Positions 28,258 through 36,184 are shown, numbered from the stretch's first letter. The stretch: DNA of 64,000 nt from Nocardiopsis alborubida (GCF_012396365.1 NZ_JAAXPG010000004.1:62001-126000), one strand, 5' to 3'. The notes: generated from the letters alone by a model not told the origin. Translations and numbers: made by a program.

Positions 28258-28288
28258 GGGTCCGTCACGGCCACGCCGTGGCGGACCC
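28258..28288. terminator. Bidirectional terminator between amidase and MATE genes
   Basis: GGGTCCGTCACGG (28258-28270) pairs with CCGTGGCGGACCC (28276-28288), a 13-bp stem with one G-T pair, between convergent genes. Confidence 0.75.
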
Positions 28289-28292
28289 GCGG

Positions 28293-29642
28293 TCAGGGCC
28301 GGTGCGCGCCGGTGACCAGCCAGGCCGTGCTCTGTGTACGGAACCCGAGGGTGACCGCGCGCGCGAGGATCCACACCCCGAAGGCGATCCACAGGCTCAC
28401 CAGAGCCCACACCGGGCCGTCCGCCAGTCCCGGCAGGACCAGGGCGAACGGCAGGAAGACCAGCATCGTCCACAGGGACGCCCACGCCAGGTAGCGCTGG
28501 TCCCCGGCGCCCATCAGGACGCCGTCCAGCACCATGGTCACCCCGCTCAGCGGCTGCAACAGCGCGACCACCACCAGCGAGGCCGTGATCAGGACGCGCA
28601 CCTCGGGGTCGGAGGTGAACGGCACCCACGCCCACGGCAGCACCAGGAACACCACCGCCGTGAAGACCAGGCCCAGCCCCACGCCCCACTCCACCATGCG
28701 TCGCGTGGCGTCCCGTGTGCCCTGGACGTCCCCCGCGCCCAGGTAGCGGCCCACGATGGACTGCCCGGCGATGGCGATCGCGTCCATGGCGAACACCAGC
28801 AGCGCCCAGATGTTGTGGCTCACCTGGTGCGCGGCGATCGACGCGTCGCCCAGCCGGGCCGCCACCGCCGTGGTCACCAGGGCCACCACGCGCATCGACA
28901 CGCTGCGCAGGAACAGGGCGAACCCCGCCGAGGCCGAGGCGCGCAGGCCCGCCGTCGTGGGCATGAGCGACACGCCCTCGCGCCGGGCGGCGCGCGCGAT
29001 CATCACCACGTACCAGAACGCGCCCCCGCCCTGGGCGAGCACCGTCGACCAGGCCGAACCCGCGACGCCCCAGTCCAGGGCCAGCACGAACACCGCGCAC
29101 AGCACCGCGTTGCCGACGTAGGAGCAGACCGCCACCACCAGCGGGGTCCGGGCGTCCTGGAGGCCGCGCAGCACGCCGGTGCCCGCCATGACGATGAGGA
29201 GGAACGGCGTGCTGAGCAGGCTGACGCGCAGGTAGGTCAGGGCGTGGGGCGCCACGTCGGGCGAGGCGCCCAGCGCCTCCACCAGCACCGGGCCGAGCGG
29301 CCAACCGATCGCGACGGCCGCGAGGCCCAGCAGGACCGCGAGCCACAACCCGTCCACACCGTCCCGCACGCCCCCGCGGACGTCGCCCGCGCCGAACCTG
29401 CGCGAGACCGCGGCGGTGGTGCCGTAGGCGAGGAAGACGCAGACGGCCACGAGCGTGAGCAGCACCTGCCCGGCCACGCCGAGGCCGCCCAGCGCCTCGG
29501 TGCCCAGTGTGCCGACGATCGCCGAGTCGGTGAGCAGGAACAGGGGCTCACTGATGAGCGCGAAGAACGTCGGGACCGCCAGGGCGAGGATCTCGCGGTC
29601 GTGGCGGTGCCGGAAAGGGGCGGCCGAAAGCAGTTGTGGCAT
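28293..29642 (-). CDS. MATE-family efflux transporter (DinF-like)
   Basis: Multidrug/toxin extrusion protein of 449 residues with 12 predicted helices, opening HDREILALAVPTFFALISEPLF, the DinF-branch signature. Two six-helix halves are visible (second half from about 230, FALFLRSVSMRVVALVTTAV). It sits between rplI and dnaB, the same place as a MATE gene in Streptomyces. The ATG at 29642 has no ribosome site, and a GATACT box about 15 bases upstream suggests a leaderless or near-leaderless transcript; a GTG at 29651 is the alternative start. Substrate unknown. Confidence 0.88.
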   Translation of the reverse strand: MPQLLSAAPFRHRHDREILALAVPTFFALISEPLFLLTDSAIVGTLGTEALGGLGVAGQVLLTLVAVCVFLAYGTTAAVSRRFGAGDVRGGVRDGVDGLWLAVLLGLAAVAIGWPLGPVLVEALGASPDVAPHALTYLRVSLLSTPFLLIVMAGTGVLRGLQDARTPLVVAVCSYVGNAVLCAVFVLALDWGVAGSAWSTVLAQGGGAFWYVVMIARAARREGVSLMPTTAGLRASASAGFALFLRSVSMRVVALVTTAVAARLGDASIAAHQVSHNIWALLVFAMDAIAIAGQSIVGRYLGAGDVQGTRDATRRMVEWGVGLGLVFTAVVFLVLPWAWVPFTSDPEVRVLITASLVVVALLQPLSGVTMVLDGVLMGAGDQRYLAWASLWTMLVFLPFALVLPGLADGPVWALVSLWIAFGVWILARAVTLGFRTQSTAWLVTGAHRP

Positions 29643-29686
29643 GACCAGCACACAGTATCGGACACGCGTTCTACGCGGGTGTGGAG

Positions 29687-29892
29687 TTGTCCACACCCCA
29701 GCCGAAGCCTGTGGATAACTTGTGGAAACACGCCCTGTGAGGCATCTTGCACCCCCTGACTGCATCCTGTGTCTTTGCAGGTCAAAGGCTATATGTGGAG
29801 GCCTCGGCAAAGTTATCCACAGGTGATGTGCACAACCTCGGTTCGGGATGTCCTGCGGGGTACCGGACATGGTGGTAAGGGACGTGTCCACA
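29687..29892. promoter_or_regulatory. Cluster of DnaA boxes upstream of dnaB
   Basis: The region before dnaB holds TTGTCCACA (29687-29695), TGTGGATAA (29710-29718, the reverse of TTATCCACA), TGTGGAAAC (29721-29729), TTATCCACA (29813-29821) and GTGTCCACA (29884-29892). Three are perfect E. coli or Streptomyces DnaA boxes and two have one or two mismatches. They lie in both orientations within 206 bases, in the divergent region between the MATE gene and dnaB. Confidence 0.8.
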
Positions 29893-29989
29893 ACCTCCGG
29901 CCGAGGCGCCTCCGGCGTCCGCCATGGGGCATCCTGGAAGGGTCGGCCCGTTCCCGGGTCGACGGAAGTGCCGTCCCGGGGGAGCGTTC

Positions 29990-32428
29990 GTGAGTGTCGC
30001 TGAGCAGCCACCTGAAGAAGGCGGATACGAGCGCACCCCGCCCCACGACATCCAGGCCGAGCAGAGCGTGCTCGGCGGCATGCTGCTGTCCAAGGACGCC
30101 ATCACCCAGGTCGTGGAGATCATCCGCTCCGCGGACTTCTACCGCCCCGCGCACCAGATCATCTACGAGAGCATCGTCGACCTCTTCTCCCGCGGCGAGC
30201 CCGTGGACACGATCTCGGTCAACGCCGAGCTGACCAAGCGCGGCGAGGCCACCCGGGTCGGCGGCGCGCTCTACCTGCACACCCTCACCGAGGCCATCCC
30301 GACCGCCGCCAACGCGGGCTACTACGCCAAGATCGTCTCCGACCGCGCGGTCCTGCGCCGCCTGGTCGAGGTGGGCACCCGCATCGCCCAGATCGGCTAC
30401 GCCGGCGACGGCGAGGTGGACGACCTGGTCGACCACGCCCAGGCCGAGATCTACAAGGTCGCGGAGAAGCGCACCGGCGAGGACTACGTCGCGCTGGCCG
30501 ACATCATGCCGGGCGCCCTGGACGAGATCGAGGCGATCGGCGCCCACGACGGGACCATGACCGGCGTGCCCACGGGCTTCGCCGACTTCGACGCCCTCAC
30601 CAACGGCCTCCACCCCGGCCAGATGGTCATCATCGCCGCCCGCCCCGCCGTCGGTAAGGCGCTGGCCCTGGACACCCCCCTCCCCACACCCGGCGGATGG
30701 ACCACCATGGGAGAGGTGGAGGTCGGCGCCGAGCTGATCGCCGCCGACGGGACCCCCACCCGGGTGGTCGCCGCCACCGAGGTCATGACCGGGCGTCCCT
30801 GCTTCGAGGTCGTGTTCGACGACGGCACCACCGTGGTCGCCGACGGCGAGCACCAGTGGCTGACCCACACGCGGGCCTCGCGACGCGCGGCCCGGGAGGC
30901 CGGGGCCGGGGGCACCGCTCCCCGCGTGCCGCCCGAGGTACGGACCACCAGGGAGATCGCCCGGACCCTGCGCGCGGAGACCGCCGACCGCAGGCTGAAC
31001 CACTCGGTGGCCAACGCGGCGGCGATCGAGCTGCCCGAACGCGACCTTCCCCTGCCGCCCTACTTCCTCGGCGCCTGGCTCGGCGACGGAGCCTCCTCAG
31101 CCGCCCGGATCACCGGCACGGACCCCGAGGTCCTGCTCAACATCGAGGCCGAAGGACTCGTGACCAAGCCTGTCGGCTCCACCGGCATGGCCTACGGTGT
31201 CTTCCTGCCGGAGGAGGACCCCGCGCCCGCGGCCCGTGAGCGCGTCGGCAGCCACGGCAGTGTCCAGGCGCGGTTGCGCACCCTCGGGGTCCTGGGGAAC
31301 AAGCACATCCCCCAGGAGTACCTGCGCGCCTCGGCCGACCAGCGGCGCGCCCTCCTCGCCGGTCTGCTGGACACGGACGGCACGGTGAACGCCAACGGCT
31401 CCGTGCAGTTCGCGGTCACCAGCCAGCGCCTGGCGAACGGCTTCCGGGAGCTGGCGCACAGCCTGGGTCACCGCACCGGGATGTCGACCAGGCGGGTCGG
31501 CGGCCGGTCGGAGGAGTCCTCCACCCGCTACACGGTCACCTTCGGCTCCGCGAGCGAGGTCTTCCGGCTCGAACGCAAGAGGCGTGTGCACCGGGAGCGC
31601 GGCGCCGACCGCGGTCGCACGCGGATCGGCTCCCGGTTCGTCACCGAGGTGCGGCCCGTGGAGAGCGTTCCGGTCCGCTGCGTGCAGGTGGACCATCCGG
31701 ACCACCTGTTCCTGGCCACCCGGTCCATGGTCCCCACCCACAACTCGACACTGGCCCTGGACTTCGCGCGCGCGGCGTCCATCAAGCACGACATGACCGC
31801 GGTCTTCTTCAGCCTGGAGATGGGGCGCAACGAGATCGTCATGCGCCTGCTGTCGGCGGAGGCCCGGGTGCCCCTGCACACCATGCGCTCGGGGCTGATG
31901 ACCGACGAGGACTGGACCCGCCTGGCCAGGCGCATGGGCGAGGTGGCCAACGCCCCCCTGTTCATCGACGACTCCCCGAACATGTCGATGATGGAGATCC
32001 GGGCCAAGTGCCGACGTCTCAAACAGCAGCACGACCTCAAGCTGGTCATCGTCGACTACCTCCAGCTGATGAGCTCGCCCGGCCGGGTGGAGAGCCGCCA
32101 GCAGGAGGTCTCGGAGATGTCCCGGTCCCTCAAGCTCCTGGCCAAGGAGCTGGAGGTCCCGGTGGTGGCGCTCTCCCAGCTCAACCGAGGTCCCGAACAG
32201 CGCACCGACAAACGCCCACAGGTGTCTGATCTTCGCGAATCGGGCAGCATCGAGCAGGACGCGGACATGGTCATCCTGCTCTACCGCGAGGACGTGCACG
32301 ACAAGGAGTCGCCGCGCGCGGGCGAGGCGGACATCATCGTGGCCAAGCACCGCAACGGCCCCACGGCGGACGTGACCGTGGCCTTCCAGGGCCACTACAG
32401 CCGGTTCGTCGACATGGCGCCCGGATAG
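29990..32428 (+). CDS. dnaB: Replicative DNA helicase DnaB, intein-containing precursor
   Basis: Hexameric 5'-3' replication fork helicase. The precursor is 812 residues; removing a 362-residue intein leaves 450, the normal DnaB length. The N-terminal domain (PPHDIQAEQSVLGGMLLS) and linker lead to the RecA-like domain. Walker A is split: RPAVGK ends at residue 223 and STLALDF resumes at 586. Later motifs are intact (VFFSLEMG, KLVIVDYLQLM, VVALSQLNRGPEQR, DLRESGSIEQDADMV). The GTG at 29990 was chosen over an upstream ATG (29924) because GGGGGAG lies five bases before it. The stop TAG is the first three bases of a dispersed repeat. Confidence 0.95.
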   Translation: MSVAEQPPEEGGYERTPPHDIQAEQSVLGGMLLSKDAITQVVEIIRSADFYRPAHQIIYESIVDLFSRGEPVDTISVNAELTKRGEATRVGGALYLHTLTEAIPTAANAGYYAKIVSDRAVLRRLVEVGTRIAQIGYAGDGEVDDLVDHAQAEIYKVAEKRTGEDYVALADIMPGALDEIEAIGAHDGTMTGVPTGFADFDALTNGLHPGQMVIIAARPAVGKALALDTPLPTPGGWTTMGEVEVGAELIAADGTPTRVVAATEVMTGRPCFEVVFDDGTTVVADGEHQWLTHTRASRRAAREAGAGGTAPRVPPEVRTTREIARTLRAETADRRLNHSVANAAAIELPERDLPLPPYFLGAWLGDGASSAARITGTDPEVLLNIEAEGLVTKPVGSTGMAYGVFLPEEDPAPAARERVGSHGSVQARLRTLGVLGNKHIPQEYLRASADQRRALLAGLLDTDGTVNANGSVQFAVTSQRLANGFRELAHSLGHRTGMSTRRVGGRSEESSTRYTVTFGSASEVFRLERKRRVHRERGADRGRTRIGSRFVTEVRPVESVPVRCVQVDHPDHLFLATRSMVPTHNSTLALDFARAASIKHDMTAVFFSLEMGRNEIVMRLLSAEARVPLHTMRSGLMTDEDWTRLARRMGEVANAPLFIDDSPNMSMMEIRAKCRRLKQQHDLKLVIVDYLQLMSSPGRVESRQQEVSEMSRSLKLLAKELEVPVVALSQLNRGPEQRTDKRPQVSDLRESGSIEQDADMVILLYREDVHDKESPRAGEADIIVAKHRNGPTADVTVAFQGHYSRFVDMAPG
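30659..31744 (+). other. DnaB intein with LAGLIDADG homing endonuclease, class 3 features
   Basis: In-frame 362-residue intein between Lys223 and Ser586 of DnaB, exactly within the P-loop. It begins with Ala instead of Cys or Ser and ends His-Asn before a Ser extein residue. Trp290 (GEHQWLTH, block B), Cys564 (RCVQVDHPDHLFLA, block F) and Thr583 (MVPTHN, block G) form the W-C-T triplet that defines class 3 inteins, which splice through the block F cysteine. Two dodecapeptide motifs, LGAWLGDGA (about 358) and LLAGLLDTDG (about 455), mark a LAGLIDADG endonuclease that looks complete. Confidence 0.93.
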
Positions 32429-32601
32429 GCAGCGTTTTTCGGACCTCCGCTCCGCTTCGGTCCGTGTTCGGGCGCCCGGAGCACGGGAACCTTCGGCGCC
32501 TACGGCGGGTTCGCCGGTTCCTCGCGAACCCGTCTCCGGCCCCTCCAGAACCCCGTGGGCGCCCGAACCAACCCCCCACAAGCTGGGACCGGTTCAGAAA
32601 A
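32426..32601. repeat. Dispersed intergenic repeat, copy R1 (after dnaB)
   Basis: Begins TAGGCAG(C/T)GTT, where TAG is the dnaB stop codon. It contains inverted arms GTTCGGGCGCCC (32466-32477) and GGGCGCCCGAAC (32557-32568), and ends near ggttcagaaaa. Copies R2 (48066) and R3 (57150) share the start, the cctccgcttcg-type segment and the ccccgtgg(g/a)cgcccgaa segment. Confidence 0.75.
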
Positions 32602-32622
32602 CGGACCCTGGACCGCTGCTTC

Positions 32623-32646
32623 GGGGCCCGCCGCGCAGCGGGCCCC
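32623..32646. terminator. Hairpin between dnaB and the convergent ABC-F gene
   Basis: GGGGCCCGC (32623-32631) pairs with GCGGGCCCC (32638-32646), stem 9, loop 6. No T-run follows on the plus strand. Confidence 0.45.
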
Positions 32647-32671
32647 GGATATCGGTTAGTCGTAATAGCGG

Positions 32672-32699
32672 TTTATGGCCAAGCCGATTTGTCGACAAA
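32672..32699. repeat. 28-bp direct repeat, left copy (3' side of the ABC-F gene)
   Basis: Starts tttatggccaagccg and ends with the 12-bp palindrome TTTGTCGACAAA. The right copy at 34723-34750 differs at one base (ggt for ggc). Together they bracket the ABC-F gene and its leader. Confidence 0.7.
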
Positions 32700-32713
32700 G
32701 CGCTACGGCCACT

Positions 32714-34369
32714 TCACGCGGAGTCGCTGACCACGATCCCCTCCCGTAGTTCCAGGTGCCGACCGGTGAAGCGCTGCCGGGTCCTGCGGTCGTGGGTGAC
32801 GACCACCAGCGTGCCCTCGTAGCGCGTCAGCGCCTCCTCCAGGTCCTCCACGAGACCGGGGGAGAGGTGGTTGGTCGGCTCGTCCAGCAGCAGCAGGTCG
32901 TAGGCCCCCGACGTCAGCCGGGCGACCTCGATCCTCCGGCGCTGGCCCACCGACAGGGACGCCACCGGCTGGTCCAGCTCTCCAGGCCGGAACAGCCCGA
33001 GTGAGGCGAGCTCGTCCCGGTGGTCCTCGGCGAACCCCGGCCGTCCCGCGGCGTAGGCGCCGAGCACGGTCTGTCCGGCTGCGAAGGAGCCGTCCTCCTG
33101 GCGCAGGTAACCGACCCGGCCGGGGACCGAAACCCGCCCCCCGTCGGGGACCGCGTCCCCGGACAGGACCCGGAGCAGGGTGGTCTTGCCCGCCCCGTTC
33201 GGCCCGGTGACCAGCACGCGCTCGCCCGGGGCCAGGTCCAGACAGGGCACCTCCAGGCGGTGGTCCACCCGGACCCCCTCCAGCGACGCGGTCGGAGCGC
33301 TCTCCCCGGCAGGGGACCCGGTGAACCCGGCGGTCATCCTCAGCGGTACCGGCGGAGGCGCCACCGGGTTGTCGGTCAGTCTCTCCAACCTCTCCTTGGC
33401 GTTGCGGACGCGGCCCATGGAACCGTGCGCGGCCCCCCGCATCTTGAAAGCCCCGTGGCCGAACGCGGCCTTCTCCATCTTGCGCGGGATGGCTTGCAGT
33501 GCCGCGACGCCGTTCTCGGCCAGCCTGCGCTGTCTGGCCAGGTCGGCCCTCCACGCCTCGTACTCGCGGATCCACCGGGCCCTGGCCGAGGCCTTGGCGG
33601 CCAGGAACCCGTCGTAGCCGTTGCCGTACCGGTTGATCCGGCGCAGGTCGTGGTCGACCTCCAGGACGGTGTCGGTCACGTTGGCCAGGAAAGCGCGGTC
33701 GTGGGTGACGGCCACGACCGTGCCCCGGTGGCGGCGGAGCCGGTCCTCCAACCAGGCGACCGCGCGGTCGTCCAGGTCGTTGGTGGGCTCGTCCAGCAGG
33801 AGCAGCTCGGGCGAGGCCGCCAGCATCGCGGCCAGGGCCAGGCGCGAGCGCTCCCCTCCGGAGAGGGTGCTCAGCGGGCGGCCCCGGTCCAGGCCGGGAA
33901 GGCCGAGCCCGTGCAGTCCTGCGTCGACGCGCGCGTCGGCGTCGTAGCCGCCGCGCGCCTCGAACCGGGCGAGCAGGTCGCCGTAGGCGTCCAGCTCCTC
34001 GGGGGTGGCGGAGCCGAGCGTGCTCTCCGCCGCGCGCAGGCGCGCCTCCATGCCGCGCAGGACGGACAGGGCGGAGTCGATCGCGTCGCCGACGGTGCCG
34101 GTGGAGACCCCCACCGCCTCCAGGGTCTGCGGCAGATAGCCCACTCCTCCCGGAGCCCGGACCGTGAGTTCGCCGTTGGAGGGTTCCTCCTCCCCGGCGA
34201 GCAGGCGCAGCAGCGTGCTCTTGCCCGAGCCGTTGTCGCCGAGGATCCCGACACGCTCGCCGGGGCTGATGGTGAGGGTGACACGGTCGAGCACGGTGTG
34301 GTCGCCGTAGCGGTGGGTGATGTCGTTGAGGGTGAGCTGGGACTGTGCTCGTACTCGGGCGGTGAGCAT
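32714..34369 (-). CDS. ABC-F family ribosome protection ATPase
   Basis: Two ABC ATPase domains without membrane segments, 551 residues. The first domain has GDNGSGKST, LSGGERSRLALA and LLLLDEPTNDLDD. The second has GPNGAGKTT, LSVGQRRRIEVARL and LLLLDEPTNHLSP. The linker between them is long and Arg-rich (about 240-320, YEAWRADLARQRRLAENGVA), the part that reaches toward the peptidyl-transferase centre. This pattern resembles antibiotic-resistance ABC-Fs of actinomycetes (TlrC, OleB, LmrC class) more than housekeeping EttA/Uup, but the drug specificity cannot be read. It has a strong predicted promoter with an overlapping operator, a leaderless mini-ORF and a 245-base leader, suggesting inducible expression. 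Confidence 0.88.
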   Translation of the reverse strand: MLTARVRAQSQLTLNDITHRYGDHTVLDRVTLTISPGERVGILGDNGSGKSTLLRLLAGEEEPSNGELTVRAPGGVGYLPQTLEAVGVSTGTVGDAIDSALSVLRGMEARLRAAESTLGSATPEELDAYGDLLARFEARGGYDADARVDAGLHGLGLPGLDRGRPLSTLSGGERSRLALAAMLAASPELLLLDEPTNDLDDRAVAWLEDRLRRHRGTVVAVTHDRAFLANVTDTVLEVDHDLRRINRYGNGYDGFLAAKASARARWIREYEAWRADLARQRRLAENGVAALQAIPRKMEKAAFGHGAFKMRGAAHGSMGRVRNAKERLERLTDNPVAPPPVPLRMTAGFTGSPAGESAPTASLEGVRVDHRLEVPCLDLAPGERVLVTGPNGAGKTTLLRVLSGDAVPDGGRVSVPGRVGYLRQEDGSFAAGQTVLGAYAAGRPGFAEDHRDELASLGLFRPGELDQPVASLSVGQRRRIEVARLTSGAYDLLLLDEPTNHLSPGLVEDLEEALTRYEGTLVVVTHDRRTRQRFTGRHLELREGIVVSDSA

Positions 34370-34593
34370 GCGCGCCTCCTGATCTGCGGTGTGGCTGGGG
34401 AAGGAGCCGCGGATCGACGGTGGGGCGCTGGCGTTCCGGGTTTCGGACAGGGCGCGACGGTGGCGCGTGTCCGAGGAGGGGAACGGTGAGGCCTTCCGTG
34501 GTCGACCGCGGTACGGCGACGCCGGGGAGCGTGTGTGACACCGCCGCGCAGCACTGGGCGCTGGCGGTGGCGGCTCGGGCGTCGGACGCGGGA

Positions 34594-34614
34594 CTACAGG
34601 AAGATCAGCCTCAT
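34594..34614 (-). CDS. Candidate six-residue leader peptide of the ABC-F gene
   Basis: ATG-AGG-CTG-ATC-TTC-CTG-TAG encodes MRLIFL. The ATG begins seven bases after the TATCGT -10 box, just where transcription should start, so the message would be leaderless with this ORF first. Macrolide-inducible resistance genes often have short leader peptides on which drug-bound ribosomes stall, and ErmD-type leaders start similarly (Met-Arg-Leu-Arg). The sequence and position are directly visible; the function is inference. Confidence 0.5.
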   Translation of the reverse strand: MRLIFL

Positions 34615-34618
34615 GGGA

Positions 34619-34635
34619 GAGACGATACGTCTCGT
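34619..34635. promoter_or_regulatory. Candidate TetR operator over the ABC-F -10 box
   Basis: GAGACG-ATA-CGTCTC (34619-34633) is a perfect 15-bp palindrome covering the -10 element. The 16-base string ACGAGACGTATCGTCT (minus strand, 34635-34620) recurs exactly at 57951-57966 in front of the TetR gene. Confidence 0.65.
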
Positions 34636-34650
34636 TTCGAAAGGCGTCAA
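34622..34650 (-). promoter_or_regulatory. Predicted sigma-70-type promoter of the ABC-F gene
   Basis: On the minus strand TTGACG (34650-34645), a 17-base spacer and TATCGT (34627-34622) form a near-consensus vegetative promoter, rare in such a GC-rich genome. Confidence 0.7.
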
Positions 34651-34722
34651 GCGGGTTCCTGTGAGACGGACATCACTGGGAGTCGGATGATGGAAGGCCT
34701 GTAAGGGCTATCCACATCACTC

Positions 34723-34750
34723 TTTATGGTCAAGCCGATTTGTCGACAAA
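34723..34750. repeat. 28-bp direct repeat, right copy
   Basis: Same as 32672-32699 with one base difference, ending in the palindrome TTTGTCGACAAA. It lies about 70 bases upstream of the ABC-F promoter. A DnaA-box-like CTATCCACA sits just to its left (34708-34716). Confidence 0.7.
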
Positions 34751-34799
34751 AGGGCGTGGCGACAGGAGGGCACCGCGCGGAGGCGCTGTGCGGAGGGCC

Positions 34800-34849
34800 C
34801 CGAACACGAAGAGGGGCCGCCCCGCAGGGCGGCCCCTCTTCGTGTTCGG
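34800..34849. terminator. Strong 23-bp-stem hairpin
   Basis: ccgaacacgaagagggg-ccgccc (34800-34822) and its exact reverse complement (34827-34849) flank a four-base loop CGCA. A perfect 23-bp stem between the small minus-strand gene and the ABC-F unit probably insulates the ABC-F promoter from read-through. Confidence 0.75.
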
Positions 34850-34891
34850 TGTGCCCGTGTGCCCGTGGGCCCGGTCGATCCCGGACCGACG

Positions 34892-34937
34892 GCGAAGGCC
34901 TCCCCGGCCCGGGGAACCGGGCGGGGGAGGCCTTCGC
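34892..34937 (-). terminator. Terminator after the small HWVLVTDENG-type gene
   Basis: GCGAAGGCCTCCCC (34892-34905) pairs with GGGGAGGCCTTCGC (34924-34937), a 14-bp stem 12 bases past the stop codon at 34950. Confidence 0.7.
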
Positions 34938-34949
34938 GGCATCCGCCGA

Positions 34950-35180
34950 CTAGAGCCAGCGGACCTCGGGGCGGCTCCGACCGTTCTCGTCGGTGACCAG
35001 CACCCAGTGCATGATCGGGTGTCCCGACGTCGTCGCGTCGGCGTCCTCGCGGGGCTGTGGGACGTTGACCGGCTCGGTCGCAAGACCGGAGAGGCGGTTG
35101 GTCCCAGCCGAGAAGCGGATGCGCCGACGGGTCGTCGAGAACCGAGTGGGGTGGGGTGCACGGTCCGTCCTGCGCGCCAT
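34950..35180 (-). CDS. Small conserved-type hypothetical protein, 76 residues
   Basis: Basic N-terminal half (ARRTDRAPHPTRFSTTRRRIRF) and a C-terminal half ending HWVLVTDENGRSRPEVRWL. A GAGGAGGG ribosome site lies before the ATG, a near-consensus promoter lies upstream (35214-35242) and a strong terminator follows, so the gene is almost certainly real and monocistronic. No signal peptide, membrane segment or cysteines. I do not recognise a function; the strong promoter suggests an abundant small protein. Confidence 0.7.
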   Translation of the reverse strand: MARRTDRAPHPTRFSTTRRRIRFSAGTNRLSGLATEPVNVPQPREDADATTSGHPIMHWVLVTDENGRSRPEVRWL

Positions 35181-35213
35181 GGGACCCTCCTCGTTTCCGT
35201 TTCAGATGTCCCA

Positions 35214-35242
35214 AGTTAACCCTACGTTCACCTTCGAGTCAA
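35214..35242 (-). promoter_or_regulatory. Promoter of the small hypothetical gene
   Basis: Minus strand TTGACT (35242-35237), 17-base spacer, TTAACT (35219-35214); leader about 30 bases. Confidence 0.55.
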
Positions 35243-35599
35243 TTCGCCGGGCTTCGGGGCTTGGTCCATCGGGGGCTTCGACCTCCGTGTGGGGCCTGTT
35301 GTAGATCTGCCCAGGTCGGGAAGTTCTATGCGTGATGCGCCGAGTGCCGTGCGTGACGATCTGCTGACCTGCGCCGAGGAAAGGGGGATGTCACTCCAAG
35401 GCAAGGTGAACGAAAGGTGAACGAGGCGCGAAGGAGGGTGCTCGGCCCGAGCCGCGCCGTAGGTCCGCGCGGTGGCCTGCCTGTCGCGGTCCCGACACCG
35501 TGCTCGCCCCGTCTGCCGGGAGGGCGCCCGGCCGTGTACGGCGGCCACGGCTCACCGGGGCCCGCCCCCACCTGCCCGGAGGGCGCCCGGAACACGGCA
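35243..35599. other. Intergenic region, nothing recognised
   Basis: About 360 bases upstream of the small gene promoter and downstream of the PH-domain gene terminator. No coding or structural signal supported. Confidence 0.4.
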
Positions 35600-35628
35600 G
35601 GAGCACCCGCCGTCCCGGCGGGTGCTCC
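35600..35628 (-). terminator. Terminator after the PH-domain gene
   Basis: GGAGCACCCGCC (35600-35611) pairs with GGCGGGTGCTCC (35617-35628), stem 12, loop 5. Confidence 0.75.
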
Positions 35629-35656
35629 ATGGTCCTACGGCCCCGAGGCGCGGCGC

Positions 35657-36166
35657 TCACTCCTTGAAGATGAGCCCCACGACCTCCAGGTAGAGCTGTT
35701 CCGGGTAGGGGATGAAGTCGATCCGGCTCAGGGCCTGGTCCTGACCGGCCGACTCCATCACGAAGGTCCCGTAGCCGAGGAAGCGGCCCATCAGGGTCCG
35801 CTCGAACCTCATGTCGGTGACCTTGCCCAGCGGCATCATGTTCACCTGCCGGATGATCAGGCCGGTGGTCAGCAGGAGCCGCGCGGAGGTGATGACGAAG
35901 TAGTCCACCGACCACTCCGCGACCCGCCACACGAACCACACCAACACCAACAGCCACACCCACCAGATGATCGCCAGCGTCGCTGCGCTGTTGGCGATGG
36001 AGGTGTTGCTGAGGATCCCGGCGAGGATCAACGCGCCGAGGACCGCCCCGACCGGACCGATCAGCACCGCGGGGTGCCGACGGATGGTCACCACGTCCTG
36101 CTCGTGCGGCAGGAGATAGCGGTTGACCGACGCAGGAGCGCTGTTACTCGACGCTACGAGCCGCAT
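35657..36166 (-). CDS. Bacterial PH-domain (DUF304-type) membrane protein
   Basis: A 169-residue protein with two adjacent transmembrane helices at about 35-80 (VLIGPVGAVLGALILAGIL, TLAIIWWVWLLVLVWFVWRV). A bPH2-type domain follows (SVDYFVITSARLLLTTGLI, VNMMPLGKVTDMRFERT, GRFLGYGTFVMESAGQDQAL). This layout is typical of the YdbS/YdbT-like family, whose role is not well defined. It forms a likely unit with the 53-residue membrane protein directly upstream on the same strand (18 bases away). Confidence 0.82.
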   Translation of the reverse strand: MRLVASSNSAPASVNRYLLPHEQDVVTIRRHPAVLIGPVGAVLGALILAGILSNTSIANSAATLAIIWWVWLLVLVWFVWRVAEWSVDYFVITSARLLLTTGLIIRQVNMMPLGKVTDMRFERTLMGRFLGYGTFVMESAGQDQALSRIDFIPYPEQLYLEVVGLIFKE

Positions 36167-36184
36167 GCCACCCGACCGTTCCGG

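Noticed and set aside
34717..35214. Overlapping small frames around the ABC-F upstream region
   Set aside because: They run through two perfect terminator hairpins; only the 76-residue gene at 34950-35180 has promoter, ribosome site and terminator.
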